DNA from: Nitrospinaceae bacterium
Lineage (GTDB): Bacteria; Nitrospinota; Nitrospinia; Nitrospinales; Nitrospinaceae
DNA length: 48,055 nt
Assembly: GCA_029261395.1 (NCBI GenBank)
Contig: JAJDBJ010000064.1
Span: 1-48,055 of the forward strand
Direction of reading: 5' to 3'
Part shown: in pieces, positions 1-8,210 of the stretch
How the letters are laid out: each line of letters opens with the position of its first letter
Numbering within the stretch: the stretch's first letter is position 1
Translations under genes and position numbers: made by a program
The notes under the pieces: generated by a model
Database searches by the model: none
Told to the model about the DNA's origin: nothing
The model's input: the letters and a program-made list of their open reading frames with translations, nothing else

Positions 1-2
1 TC

Positions 3-1475
3 GGACCCGGTGACCAGTGTCACACCTGTAAATTAAGGGAGCAGTGTTTGGATCAGACGCGCTGTCTCCATTTAGCCGCTGAAAGTTACGGCCCGGATTC
101 CCAGCCTGTAGAAGAATGGAAAGACGATTACACCCGGATTCCTTTGGGTGTTGGAAAGGTAGGGCGTTGTGCGGTGACAGGGGAGGTCGCCGATATTGTT
201 TCTCGAGAAGGCGATCTGGATTATTCAATTTCCAAACTTTGGGCCGAGCAAGCCAATGTGATTGGGCTTGCAGTACTGCCGTTGGTCTTTCAGGGGAAAG
301 TCCTGGGTGTGTGTGGTTATTTTGCCTCGAAGGAAGTGGAAATGGAAGGTGAAGGTTTATTTTGGGGCCGGTTGGTGGCCGACCATTTGGCGGTCTCAAT
401 CACGAATGCCGAAGCATTTGAAAAAATTGAGAAATTAAATAAACAACTGAAAGATGATAATGAATACTTAAATCAGGAATTGGTTGAAGCTCAGGCATTT
501 GGAGAGTTCGTCGGTCAGAGCCCCGCCTTGAGTATGGTTGTCAGGCAGATCGATATGGTTGCGACGACGGATGCCAGCGTGCTGATTACCGGCGAATCGG
601 GGACGGGCAAGGAGCTGGTAGCGAGGGAAGTGCATAAAAGGAGTGCGCGGTCTAAACGGCCCTTTATAAAGGTGAATTGTGCCTCCATTCCCAGAGACCT
701 GTACGAAAGTGAATTCTTCGGACATTTGAGAGGCTCGTTTACCGGAGCCATCCAGGATCGAAAAGGCCGTTTTGAACTGGCCGATGGGGGAACCCTGTTT
801 CTGGATGAAGTGGGAGAAATTCCTCTGGATGTTCAAAGCAAGCTTCTACGGGTTTTGCAGGAAGGAGAATTCGAACGGGTAGGTGACGAACGAACGAGAA
901 AAACTGACGTCAGGATACTTGCGGCCACCAACCGGGATCTCAAGCAGGAAATCAAAGGCGGCCGGTTCCGGCAGGATCTTTATTATCGCTTGAACGTTTT
1001 TCCCATTGAATCGCCTCCTCTGCGGGAGCGGATGGAAGATATTCCCTTATTGGCCAGACATTTTATCGGACTGGCATCCAGGAAATTCAATAAAACCGTT
1101 AAACCTCTTGCGCTTTCCAGGATCTCCGTACTTAAGAAATATGACTGGCCTGGGAATATCAGGGAGTTCCAAAACGTGATAGAAAGAGCGGTTATCACTT
1201 CCAAGGGGGGTCGGCTGGAAATTGATTTGCCTCAACTTAAAGCCATAGAAGTTGAGAAAGCTATCCAGTCTGTGCCATCTACTGATGATGAAACAGTGTT
1301 CACTGAAAAGGAGATGAGACAATGGGAGAAAGAGAACATTCTCCGTGCACTTACCCTATGCAACGATAAAATTTACGGGGGAGATGGGGCGGCGCAATTT
1401 TTAGGAATCAAACCCACCACTCTGGCCACACGTATTCGAGCGATGGGTTTAAAAAAAAATTATTCTTCCAGGTAA
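3..1475 (+). CDS. Sigma-54-dependent transcriptional activator with Cys-rich GAF region (5' partial)
   Basis: Enhancer-binding activator that would drive sigma-54 promoters by ATP hydrolysis. The frame is open to the left window edge, so the true start is outside; the TTG at 48 is only the first possible start codon inside. Upstream of it the frame encodes cysteines at codons 18, 27, 45 and 63, spaced CX2CX5CX5C, next to a GAF-like domain. A coiled linker (about residues 125-150 from the TTG) leads to the AAA+ domain: Walker A GESGTGKE, a variant loop GSFTGA in place of GAFTGA, Walker B GGTLFLDEVGE. The C-terminus is a Fis-type helix-turn-helix with GAAQFLGIKPTTLATRI. The Cys cluster suggests an Fe-S or redox sensor (inference). 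It lies directly upstream of the SUF genes, in the same direction. Confidence 0.92.
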   Translation, partial: GPGDQCHTCKLREQCLDQTRCLHLAAESYGPDSQPVEEWKDDYTRIPLGVGKVGRCAVTGEVADIVSREGDLDYSISKLWAEQANVIGLAVLPLVFQGKVLGVCGYFASKEVEMEGEGLFWGRLVADHLAVSITNAEAFEKIEKLNKQLKDDNEYLNQELVEAQAFGEFVGQSPALSMVVRQIDMVATTDASVLITGESGTGKELVAREVHKRSARSKRPFIKVNCASIPRDLYESEFFGHLRGSFTGAIQDRKGRFELADGGTLFLDEVGEIPLDVQSKLLRVLQEGEFERVGDERTRKTDVRILAATNRDLKQEIKGGRFRQDLYYRLNVFPIESPPLRERMEDIPLLARHFIGLASRKFNKTVKPLALSRISVLKKYDWPGNIREFQNVIERAVITSKGGRLEIDLPQLKAIEVEKAIQSVPSTDDETVFTEKEMRQWEKENILRALTLCNDKIYGGDGAAQFLGIKPTTLATRIRAMGLKKNYSSR

Positions 1476-1861
1476 CTATTTTTTGAGAACGTAGATAAGT
1501 CCCCTTGCAACGCTGTGGTTTGGTGGCCATGGGACTTCGCGGTAGTATGTGAACCTCAGTTTCGCAAAATAGCACACTGATTGCCTGTGAACGGCAGAAT
1601 GACCTCCATTGCTGGGTTTCCCTTTGTATAAATGGTGTCACCGGGAGGGCACGCCGGGCGGAAAAACGCAACTTTCCTTGAATTTATAAGACCTTTCGTC
1701 TCTGAGGTGCATCTAATGTTCAATTGCTATCGGTCTATTATTGATATAATATTGCCGTTATTCTTGGAATTTTGATATAAAAAGAGTCTCTAACCTGTAC
1801 GGGTCTGGGATAAGTTCCTTAATTTTCGTTATTTAGGTGCCTTCCCAGTGATGTGATAAAT
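1476..1861. other. Intergenic region between the activator and the Fe-S assembly genes
   Basis: This 386-base gap has no credible gene: the one minus-strand frame of about 87 codons shows no recognisable protein. AAGTCCC (1497-1503) and GGGACTT (1531-1537) could form a long-looped stem after the activator, with no T-tract. AT-rich sequence from 1720 to 1790 holds the best promoter candidate. I saw no convincing sigma-54 -24/-12 pair. Confidence 0.5.
1752..1781 (+). promoter_or_regulatory. Candidate sigma-70 promoter for the Fe-S assembly operon
   Basis: TTGCCG (1752-1757) and TATAAA (1776-1781) are 18 bases apart, about 80 bases upstream of the IscU/Nfu-like gene. A second -10-like TATAAT lies at 1745-1750 but its best -35 (TTGCTA) is only 15 bases away. 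The assignment rests on box similarity alone. Confidence 0.4.
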
Positions 1862-2620
1862 ATGTCTGTAACCGAAGAGAAATTTTCCGAAAAATTCGAA
1901 ACCGCTGCCAAGAGTCCGAAAAATCGTGGTGCCTTTTACCAGGAAGAAGCCACCGAAAAAGGGATGGCTCTGGTTGAGGCCAAGTTCAAGGATATGAAGC
2001 TCTATTGGCTGGTGGATACCGAAGAAGACCGGGTCTGCAGTGCCAAGTTTTTTGCTTATGGCGGCAAAGTGTCGGTTGCCATCGGCGAAACCTTGTCCTC
2101 AATGGTTCAGAACCTCACTTTGGACGAGGCCTGCTCTCTGTTGGGAGCGGATATCGAGCGCACGTTGAGGGATGATCCCGATGCACCGGCAGTACCGGAA
2201 TCGAAAAAACTGGCGTTCGGCAACGTACCGGAGCTGTTGAAACTGATCAAAGAAAATTATCCCTCAGCCAAAGCAGTTGCCCTGGCGGCCGCAGGGGTCA
2301 ATAAAGAAGCAGGCAAGCCTGCCGGTATCAAAGAACTCAACATGCAGGAACAGGCATGGATGGGGCTGAGCGAGAAAGAACAGATTGAGCAAATCAACAT
2401 CGTGCTGGACGCCAAAATCCGTCCGGCACTCATGAACGACGGCGGCAATGTGCAGGTGCAGGAGGTGGTGGATGGTGAGAAGATCATCATTCAATACCAG
2501 GGCGCCTGCGGCAGTTGCGGGTCTTCCGTAGGCGGCACTTTGTCGTTTATCGAGCAGACCCTCCGCAAGGAGATTTACAAAGATCTCCAGGTGACGCCCA
2601 ATATGGATACGACATTCTGA
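1862..2620 (+). CDS. IscU-like/Nfu fusion, NifU-type Fe-S cluster protein
   Basis: Fe-S scaffold or carrier at the head of a SUF run. The N-terminal half (about residues 25-105) has the IscU/NifU fold signature, but the three scaffold cysteines are not in place: only one Cys sits at the first motif (RVCSAKFF) and the usual G-S-G-C motif is replaced by AIGETLSS. The C-terminal Nfu domain (about 175-245) is intact, with CGSC at residues 216-219 as the cluster-binding CXXC. The central NifU ferredoxin domain is replaced by a linker. I chose ATG 1862; a GTG at 1853 is in frame and neither has a strong Shine-Dalgarno. Cluster transfer probably depends on the Nfu domain alone (inference). Confidence 0.85.
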   Translation: MSVTEEKFSEKFETAAKSPKNRGAFYQEEATEKGMALVEAKFKDMKLYWLVDTEEDRVCSAKFFAYGGKVSVAIGETLSSMVQNLTLDEACSLLGADIERTLRDDPDAPAVPESKKLAFGNVPELLKLIKENYPSAKAVALAAAGVNKEAGKPAGIKELNMQEQAWMGLSEKEQIEQINIVLDAKIRPALMNDGGNVQVQEVVDGEKIIIQYQGACGSCGSSVGGTLSFIEQTLRKEIYKDLQVTPNMDTTF

Positions 2621-2649
2621 TTCCTCTGAGGAATTAAGGAGTACTTATA

Positions 2650-4113
2650 ATGAAAGATGAAACGAACTCCAAAACTATCAGCGTTGATGAAGCATTGGAG
2701 AAAAATGACTACAAGTACGGGTTCACGACGCTTATTGAATCCGATACCCTGCCCAAAGGCCTGAACGAGGACGTCGTTCGCGCCATTTCCCTGAAGAAAA
2801 AAGAGCCGCAGTTCATGCTCGATTTTCGACTCAAGGCGTATCGGAAATGGCTGACGATGAAGGAACCGGCCTGGCCGAACGTGCATTACCCGAAGATCGA
2901 TTTCCAGGATATCTCCTACTATTCCGCGCCGAAGCCCAAGAAAAAAATTGAAAGCCTCGACGAGGTCGATCCGGAACTGCTCCGCACTTTCGAGAAGCTG
3001 GGCATTCCACTGGACGAACAGAAGCGCCTGTCCAATGTCGCCGTCGATGCGGTGTTCGACAGCGTCAGCGTCGCCACCACCCATAAAAAGAAGCTCATGG
3101 AAGTGGGCATTATCTTCTGTCCTATTTCCGAGGCGTTGCAGGAATATCCCGAACTGGTCGAGGAGTACCTGGGCACCGTCGTGCCGATTGGTGACAATTA
3201 TTACGCCGCTCTCAACAGCGCCGTGTTCACCGACGGATCGTTTGTTTATATTCCGCCGGACACGATTTCACCGATGGAGCTGTCCACCTACTTCCGCATC
3301 AATACCGAAGAGACCGGGCAGTTCGAGCGCACCCTGATTATATGCGCCGAGAACAGTCACGTTTCGTATCTCGAAGGCTGTACCGCGCCGCAGTTCGATA
3401 CCAACCAACTGCATGCGGCAGTGGTGGAGTTAGTGACGCTCGAAAATGCGGAAATTAAATACAGCACCGTACAAAACTGGTACTCCGGCGATCCGGAAAC
3501 GGGCAAGGGCGGAATCTATAATTTTGTCACCAAGCGCGGCAAGTGCGCCGGGGACAACTCCAAAATTTCGTGGACACAGGTGGAGACCGGTTCCGCCATC
3601 ACCTGGAAATATCCCAGTTGTATCTTGCAGGGAGACAACACCCAGGGCGAATTCTATTCCGTGGCGCTGACCAACGGCCATATGCAGGCTGATACCGGCA
3701 CCAAGATGATCCACATCGGTAAAAATACCAAGTCGAGTATCATCTCCAAAGGGATTTCCGCCGATCATTCCAGCAACAGTTATCGCGGACAGGTCAAGGT
3801 GAGTAAGGGCGCGGCCAATGCCCGTAACTACACACAGTGCGACAGCATGCTGGTGGGGGATCAGTGCAGTGCGCATACGTTCCCCTACATCGAAACGGCC
3901 AACAAATCCGTCCAGCTGGAACACGAGGCATCGACCTCCAAGATCAGCGAGGAACAGTTGTTCTACTTCGAGCAGAGGGGTATCTCCCGGGAGAACGCGA
4001 TTACCGCCGTCATCAATGGGTTCTGCAAGGAAGTATTCAGGCAGTTGCCCATGGAATTTGCGGTGGAAGCGCAGAAGCTGTTGACGCTCAAGCTCGAAAA
4101 CAGCGTCGGCTAG
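2650..4113 (+). CDS. sufB: Fe-S cluster assembly scaffold SufB
   Basis: SufB is the core scaffold of the SufBCD complex, on which clusters are built with SufC ATPase activity and sulfur from SufS/SufU. The 487-residue length is normal for the family. The C-terminal beta-helix has typical SufB motifs ([20 protein letters not shown], then [20 protein letters not shown] and QCDSMLVG) and ends with the helical FVEAQ-like region. AAGGAG at 2636-2641 sits 8 bases before ATG. It follows the IscU/Nfu gene by 29 bases. A terminator-like hairpin follows before sufC. Confidence 0.97.
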   Translation: MKDETNSKTISVDEALEKNDYKYGFTTLIESDTLPKGLNEDVVRAISLKKKEPQFMLDFRLKAYRKWLTMKEPAWPNVHYPKIDFQDISYYSAPKPKKKIESLDEVDPELLRTFEKLGIPLDEQKRLSNVAVDAVFDSVSVATTHKKKLMEVGIIFCPISEALQEYPELVEEYLGTVVPIGDNYYAALNSAVFTDGSFVYIPPDTISPMELSTYFRINTEETGQFERTLIICAENSHVSYLEGCTAPQFDTNQLHAAVVELVTLENAEIKYSTVQNWYSGDPETGKGGIYNFVTKRGKCAGDNSKISWTQVETGSAITWKYPSCILQGDNTQGEFYSVALTNGHMQADTGTKMIHIGKNTKSSIISKGISADHSSNSYRGQVKVSKGAANARNYTQCDSMLVGDQCSAHTFPYIETANKSVQLEHEASTSKISEEQLFYFEQRGISRENAITAVINGFCKEVFRQLPMEFAVEAQKLLTLKLENSVG

Positions 4114-4175
4114 CCAGCGGACAAAGAAATATCTGACAAGATCACAGGAATAGCCAAAACTGCAATAGGGTAGTT

Positions 4176-4198
4176 GCCCCATTCATGGGGCGTTTTTT
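4176..4198 (+). terminator. Intrinsic terminator-like hairpin between sufB and sufC
   Basis: GCCCCAT (4176-4182) pairs with ATGGGGC (4185-4191) and is followed by six T residues (4193-4198). The position inside the suf gene run suggests partial termination, setting a SufB:SufCD ratio, rather than an operon end. A very similar palindrome with one compensated base pair occurs at 33221-33236. Confidence 0.6.
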
Positions 4199-4275
4199 GT
4201 TATTGCAGGGGTCAAAATAAAAGTTCGATGAATCGGGCAATTCAATTACACAACAATTAATGGGTTGATTAAAAT

Positions 4276-5031
4276 ATGTCATTACTCGAAATTAAAGATT
4301 TACACGCGGGGTTTGATACCACTGAAATCGTCAAGGGCGTTACATTGACGATCAACGCGGGTGAGGTTCACGCGATCATGGGGCCCAATGGTTCCGGCAA
4401 AAGCACTCTGTCGAAAGTGCTGGCAGGTCACCCTGCCTACGTCGTAACTCAGGGAAGTATCACCTACAACGGCCAAAACCTTCTGGAGATGGACGCGGAA
4501 GAGCGTGCGCTGGCTGGTATTTTCCTGGGATTTCAGTATCCGGTGGAAATTCCCGGCGTCAACAATGCCGAGTTTCTACGCATGGCGTACAACGCCAAAC
4601 TGGCGAGTCAGGGGAAGGACGAGGTCGATCCTCTGGACTTCGATGAAATTCTCGATGAGAAAATGAAGATGGTTGGGATGAATAAGAAGTATAAAGATCG
4701 TTCTCTAAACGAAGGTTTCTCCGGCGGTGAGAAAAAGAAAAATGAAATTCTGCAGATGGCCGTACTCGATCCCAAACTGACCATTCTAGATGAAACCGAT
4801 TCCGGTCTGGATATTGACGCGTTGAAAGAAGTGGCGCAGGGTGTCAACAAACTCACCAGCGAGAATAACGCATTGATCATGATCACCCATTACCAGCGCC
4901 TGCTCAATTATATCGAGCCGCAATTTGTGCATGTGTTCAGCGACGGGAAAATCGTCAAGTCCGGTGGCAAGGATCTGGCCCACGAGTTGGAGGCGCAGGG
5001 TTACGACTGGGTCACCGCTCCGGCGAAATAA
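4276..5031 (+). CDS. sufC: SUF system ATPase SufC
   Basis: ABC-type ATPase of the SufBCD complex; ATP binding drives conformational change of SufB-SufD during cluster assembly in the cytoplasm. The 251-residue protein has Walker [10 protein letters not shown] (36-44), the SufC-type signature [10 protein letters not shown] (148-157), Walker B with [12 protein letters not shown] (168-179) and the H-loop histidine at 205 (MITHYQR). It lies 162 bases after sufB and 9 bases before sufD, so it is clearly coupled to sufD and less clearly to sufB. Confidence 0.97.
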   Translation: MSLLEIKDLHAGFDTTEIVKGVTLTINAGEVHAIMGPNGSGKSTLSKVLAGHPAYVVTQGSITYNGQNLLEMDAEERALAGIFLGFQYPVEIPGVNNAEFLRMAYNAKLASQGKDEVDPLDFDEILDEKMKMVGMNKKYKDRSLNEGFSGGEKKKNEILQMAVLDPKLTILDETDSGLDIDALKEVAQGVNKLTSENNALIMITHYQRLLNYIEPQFVHVFSDGKIVKSGGKDLAHELEAQGYDWVTAPAK

Positions 5032-5040
5032 GGAGCTATT

Positions 5041-6360
5041 ATGTCAGGATCAGCCATGGAAAAAACGGAATCCCCGGAAACGGTGGTGCTTGCTCTTCAT
5101 AAAAAGTTTCTGGGAGCAAGTCAGGCCAGGGCCTCCCTAAGCGCCGTCAATCAGGCTGGGATTGAGCGCTTCGAGTTGTTGAAGTTTCCCCACAAGAAAC
5201 ACGAGATGTATACGTTCGTCAATACGAACGAATTGGCCGGCACTACATTTGAACTGGCCGCCGACAGTCCCGTGGATACCGCCTGGGTGCAAAGCCAGAT
5301 TTATCCCGCCTGTAAAAACAGCGTGGCGGTGTTCGTCAATGGCGCATATCAGGAAAACCTTTCAGACCTGTCCGGTCTCGGCGATGCATTCAAAATGCAA
5401 TGCCTGTCCGAAGCCGACGATGAAATCAAACAAGTTCTGCTGGGTTCGTTGGAAGAAGAAAACGACGTGTTCGCCGCGATCAACAGCGCGTTTGTACAGC
5501 ATGGCGTGTGGATCGATATTCCTGCCAAGGCCACTTTTGAAAACCCCGTACAGTTTCTTTATATTTCAACCGGTTCAGAATCGACCCCGGTAACCTCCCA
5601 CCCTCGTCTGGTCGTGCGGTTGGGGAAAACGGCGGAGCTCAAAGTGATTGTCACCTACGCCGGGACGCAGGAAAATTATTTCGTCAACGCGGTTAACGAC
5701 TTTATCGTCAAGGATGGCGCGGGCGTCACTTACACCCAGGTGCAGAAAGACGACGCGGAATCCTGGCATTGTTCGAAGACGCGGGTGCAGTTGCACCGGG
5801 ACGCACATTTCTTCGGCAGAAACGGTTCTTCGGGAAACCGGCTGACGCGGCATCATTACGAAGTGCGTCTGAAAGAGGAAGGCGCCGAATTACACCTGAG
5901 TGGTGCTTCTGTTCTGGTGAATCAGGAGCAGGTGCATAATTTTATACGGATTCACCACGAAGCATCGCATTGTAACAGCAACCAGTTGTTCAAAAACGTC
6001 ATCGACGATAAAGGCCGGTCCAGTTTTGACGGTACGGTCATTGTCAACAAGGGAGCGCAATTGACCAACTCGGATCAGTTGATCAACAACCTCATGCTGT
6101 CGGACGATGCGCATTCGGACAATAAGCCGAACCTTATGATTTTCGCGGACGACGTCAAATGCACCCACGGGACGACCGTCGGACAAATCAACGAAGACCA
6201 GCTGTTTTATCTCAAGACGCGCGGCTTGTCCCAGGAGTTGGCCAAGTCCCTGCTCACCACCAGTTTCGTGAACAGCCTGATTCAGACAATTCCGTTTCCG
6301 GACGTGATAGCGGATCTGAATGACATACTTTTAAAAAAATTGGAGGCGAAACATGCCTGA
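5041..6360 (+). CDS. sufD: Fe-S cluster assembly protein SufD
   Basis: Partner of SufB in the SufBC2D scaffold complex, related to SufB through the beta-helix core. The 439-residue protein has the SufD pattern in its second half, including FGRNGSSGNRLTRHHYEVRL, then GRSSFDGTVIVNKGAQLTNS and the conserved AKSLLTTSFVNSLI near the C-terminus. AAGGAG lies just before the ATG. Its end overlaps the sufS start by 8 bases, suggesting translational coupling. Confidence 0.95.
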   Translation: MSGSAMEKTESPETVVLALHKKFLGASQARASLSAVNQAGIERFELLKFPHKKHEMYTFVNTNELAGTTFELAADSPVDTAWVQSQIYPACKNSVAVFVNGAYQENLSDLSGLGDAFKMQCLSEADDEIKQVLLGSLEEENDVFAAINSAFVQHGVWIDIPAKATFENPVQFLYISTGSESTPVTSHPRLVVRLGKTAELKVIVTYAGTQENYFVNAVNDFIVKDGAGVTYTQVQKDDAESWHCSKTRVQLHRDAHFFGRNGSSGNRLTRHHYEVRLKEEGAELHLSGASVLVNQEQVHNFIRIHHEASHCNSNQLFKNVIDDKGRSSFDGTVIVNKGAQLTNSDQLINNLMLSDDAHSDNKPNLMIFADDVKCTHGTTVGQINEDQLFYLKTRGLSQELAKSLLTTSFVNSLIQTIPFPDVIADLNDILLKKLEAKHA

Positions 6361-7606
6361 GTCCGATACCCTGACCACTGCCAAACCGCCATTCGATGTC
6401 GATCAAATTCGCGCAGAGTTTCCCGTGCTGTCACAAACGGTACACGGCAAACCGCTGGTGTATCTGGACAATGCAGCCACCACACAGAAACCACGGTGTG
6501 TTATCGAGAAAGTTCGCCAGTTCGACTCGGAGGAATACGGCACCGTTCGTCGAGGGGCATACAAATTAAGCGAACGCGCCACGCTGATGTTTGAAGATGT
6601 CCGGCAGAAAGTGGCCGGGTTGTTCAACGCGGCGGACAAAAAGGAAATCATTTTTACCAGCGGCACCACCCAGGCCATCAATCTGGTGGCGTACAGTTTT
6701 GGTAAGGCATTCGTCAAGGAAGGCGATGAAGTCATCATCTCCAACATCGAACATCATGCCAACACGGTGCCCTGGCAGGTATTGTGCCAGGATAAAGGCG
6801 CTCACCTGAAAGTCATTCCGGTCAACGACCGCGGCGAACTCATCATGGAGGAGTATAAAAAACTCCTGTCGCCCAAAACGCGAATCGTGGCAGTCAATCA
6901 CGTGTCCAACGCGCTCGGAACGGTGAATCCCATCAAAGAGATCACCCGGCTGGCGCATGAAGCAGGTGCCAAGGTGTTGATCGACGGAGCGCAAAGCACC
7001 CCGCATATGAAAATCGATGTGCAGGATATCGACTGCGATTTCTACACCTTCTCCGGACACAAGATGTACGCTCCGAGCGGCGTCGGTGGGCTCTATGGCA
7101 AGTATGATGTATTAAAGGAGATGCCGCCCTACGTCACCGGCGGCGACATGATCCGCCAGGTCACCCTGGAAAAAACTTTGTACGCTGATCCTCCCGCCCG
7201 GTTCGAAGCGGGAACACCGGCGATTACCCAGGTGATGGGTCTCGGCGCGGCGATCGATTATCTCCAGGAAATCGGCCTCGACAAGATCGCTGAATACGAG
7301 CATGCCCTGTTGGAATACGGCACCCGGCTGTTATCCGAGATTGACGGGTTGAAAATCATCGGTACCGCTGAAAACAAGGCGAGTATTCTGTCTTTCCATA
7401 TCGACGTTATCCATCCGCATGATGTAGTGACACTGCTGGATCAGGATGGCATCGCGGTTCGGGGCGGACATCATTGTGCACAACCGACCATGCAACGGTT
7501 CGGAGTACCCGCGACCTCCCGCGCTTCGGCTTCGTTTTACAACAAATACGAAGAACTGGACGCCCTGGCCGCCAGTATCCGCCGGGCCATCAAGCTGTTC
7601 TCCTGA
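6353..7606 (+). CDS. sufS: Cysteine desulfurase SufS
   Basis: PLP enzyme that removes sulfur from cysteine to form a persulfide for cluster assembly. The 417-residue length fits group II desulfurases. The PLP lysine is K237 in FSGHKMYAPSG, and the catalytic cysteine is C375 in RGGHHCAQP, in the short-loop SufS context that needs an acceptor such as SufU. The PLP-contact region HHANTVPW is present. It overlaps sufD and is followed, after an 88-base gap with its own promoter-like boxes, by sufU. Confidence 0.97.
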   Translation: MPESDTLTTAKPPFDVDQIRAEFPVLSQTVHGKPLVYLDNAATTQKPRCVIEKVRQFDSEEYGTVRRGAYKLSERATLMFEDVRQKVAGLFNAADKKEIIFTSGTTQAINLVAYSFGKAFVKEGDEVIISNIEHHANTVPWQVLCQDKGAHLKVIPVNDRGELIMEEYKKLLSPKTRIVAVNHVSNALGTVNPIKEITRLAHEAGAKVLIDGAQSTPHMKIDVQDIDCDFYTFSGHKMYAPSGVGGLYGKYDVLKEMPPYVTGGDMIRQVTLEKTLYADPPARFEAGTPAITQVMGLGAAIDYLQEIGLDKIAEYEHALLEYGTRLLSEIDGLKIIGTAENKASILSFHIDVIHPHDVVTLLDQDGIAVRGGHHCAQPTMQRFGVPATSRASASFYNKYEELDALAASIRRAIKLFS

Positions 7607-7624
7607 TACTCCGTATCGATTAGG

Positions 7625-7653
7625 TTGGATATCCCTTCTTTGTCTTTTATAAT
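7625..7653 (+). promoter_or_regulatory. Candidate internal sigma-70 promoter upstream of sufU
   Basis: TTGGAT (7625-7630) and a perfect TATAAT (7648-7653) are separated by 17 bases, in the sufS-sufU gap, with the sufU ATG about 40 bases downstream. This would allow sufU, and possibly amrS, to be transcribed apart from sufBCDS. Confidence 0.6.
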
Positions 7654-7694
7654 GACGAGTGCGGGACTATATTACTTCTAGAGGGAAGTTTTGA

Positions 7695-8147
7695 ATGTCA
7701 TACGATAACGAGCTGTACCAGCAGGTGATTCTGGATCATAACAAGAAGCCGCGGAACTTCCATGAAATGCCGGAAGCCACGCATTTTTGTCATGGGTTCA
7801 ATCCGTTGTGCGGCGACGACTATACAGTTTATCTGAAGATCAATGCCGACGACGTGATTGAAGAAGTCAGTTTCATGGGGTCGGGGTGTGCCATTTCCAA
7901 AGCCAGCTCGTCTCTGATGACTGGTTTTCTAAAAGGCAAGAAAGTCGATGAATCCAAAATGATCTTCGAAGAATTCCACAAAATGGTTCTGGGGGAAATG
8001 GACCCGGACCAGCAGGAGCATCACCTTGGCAAACTGGCTCTGTTTAAAGGCATCCGGGAATTCCCCTCGCGCATCAAGTGTGCCAGCTTGTCCTGGCATT
8101 CCATGATGGGTGCACTGGAAAAGAGCAAAGATATAACAACCGAATAA
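7695..8147 (+). CDS. sufU: SufU-type sulfur acceptor (IscU-like)
   Basis: Zinc-dependent sulfurtransferase that takes persulfide sulfur from SufS in SufU-type SUF systems. The ligand set is complete: C39 and D41 in NPLCGDD, C65 in GSGCAISKASSS, C129 in KCASLSWHSM. The insertion between the second and third Cys that marks SufU is present (about residues 85-115). Its intact cysteines contrast with the degenerate IscU-like domain of the first gene of the run, which implies a division of roles. TCTAGAGGGAAG before the ATG gives the ribosome site. Confidence 0.95.
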   Translation: MSYDNELYQQVILDHNKKPRNFHEMPEATHFCHGFNPLCGDDYTVYLKINADDVIEEVSFMGSGCAISKASSSLMTGFLKGKKVDESKMIFEEFHKMVLGEMDPDQQEHHLGKLALFKGIREFPSRIKCASLSWHSMMGALEKSKDITTE

Positions 8148-8154
8148 ATTCGGT

Positions 8155-8204
8155 TGGCACAGCCCTCAGTTTAATGGCCTGCGTGCCAGGTGAGGGCAAG
8201 GAGG
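8155..8204 (+). promoter_or_regulatory. Two interlocked complementary stems abutting the amrS ribosome site
   Basis: TGGCAC (8155-8160) is complementary to GTGCCA (8183-8188), and GCCCTCA (8162-8168) to TGAGGGC (8191-8197). The order is interlocked, as in an H-type pseudoknot, and the last strand directly abuts AAGGAGG (8198-8204). The linker between the third and fourth strands is only 2 bases, so the stems may be alternatives rather than formed together. Either way the second stem could occlude the ribosome site. This is inference from base pairing only. Confidence 0.4.
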
Positions 8205-8210
8205 CGGATA

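Noticed and set aside
1408-1671. 87-codon minus-strand frame in the gap before the Fe-S genes
   Set aside because: Overlaps the end of the activator gene, no start context, no recognisable protein.
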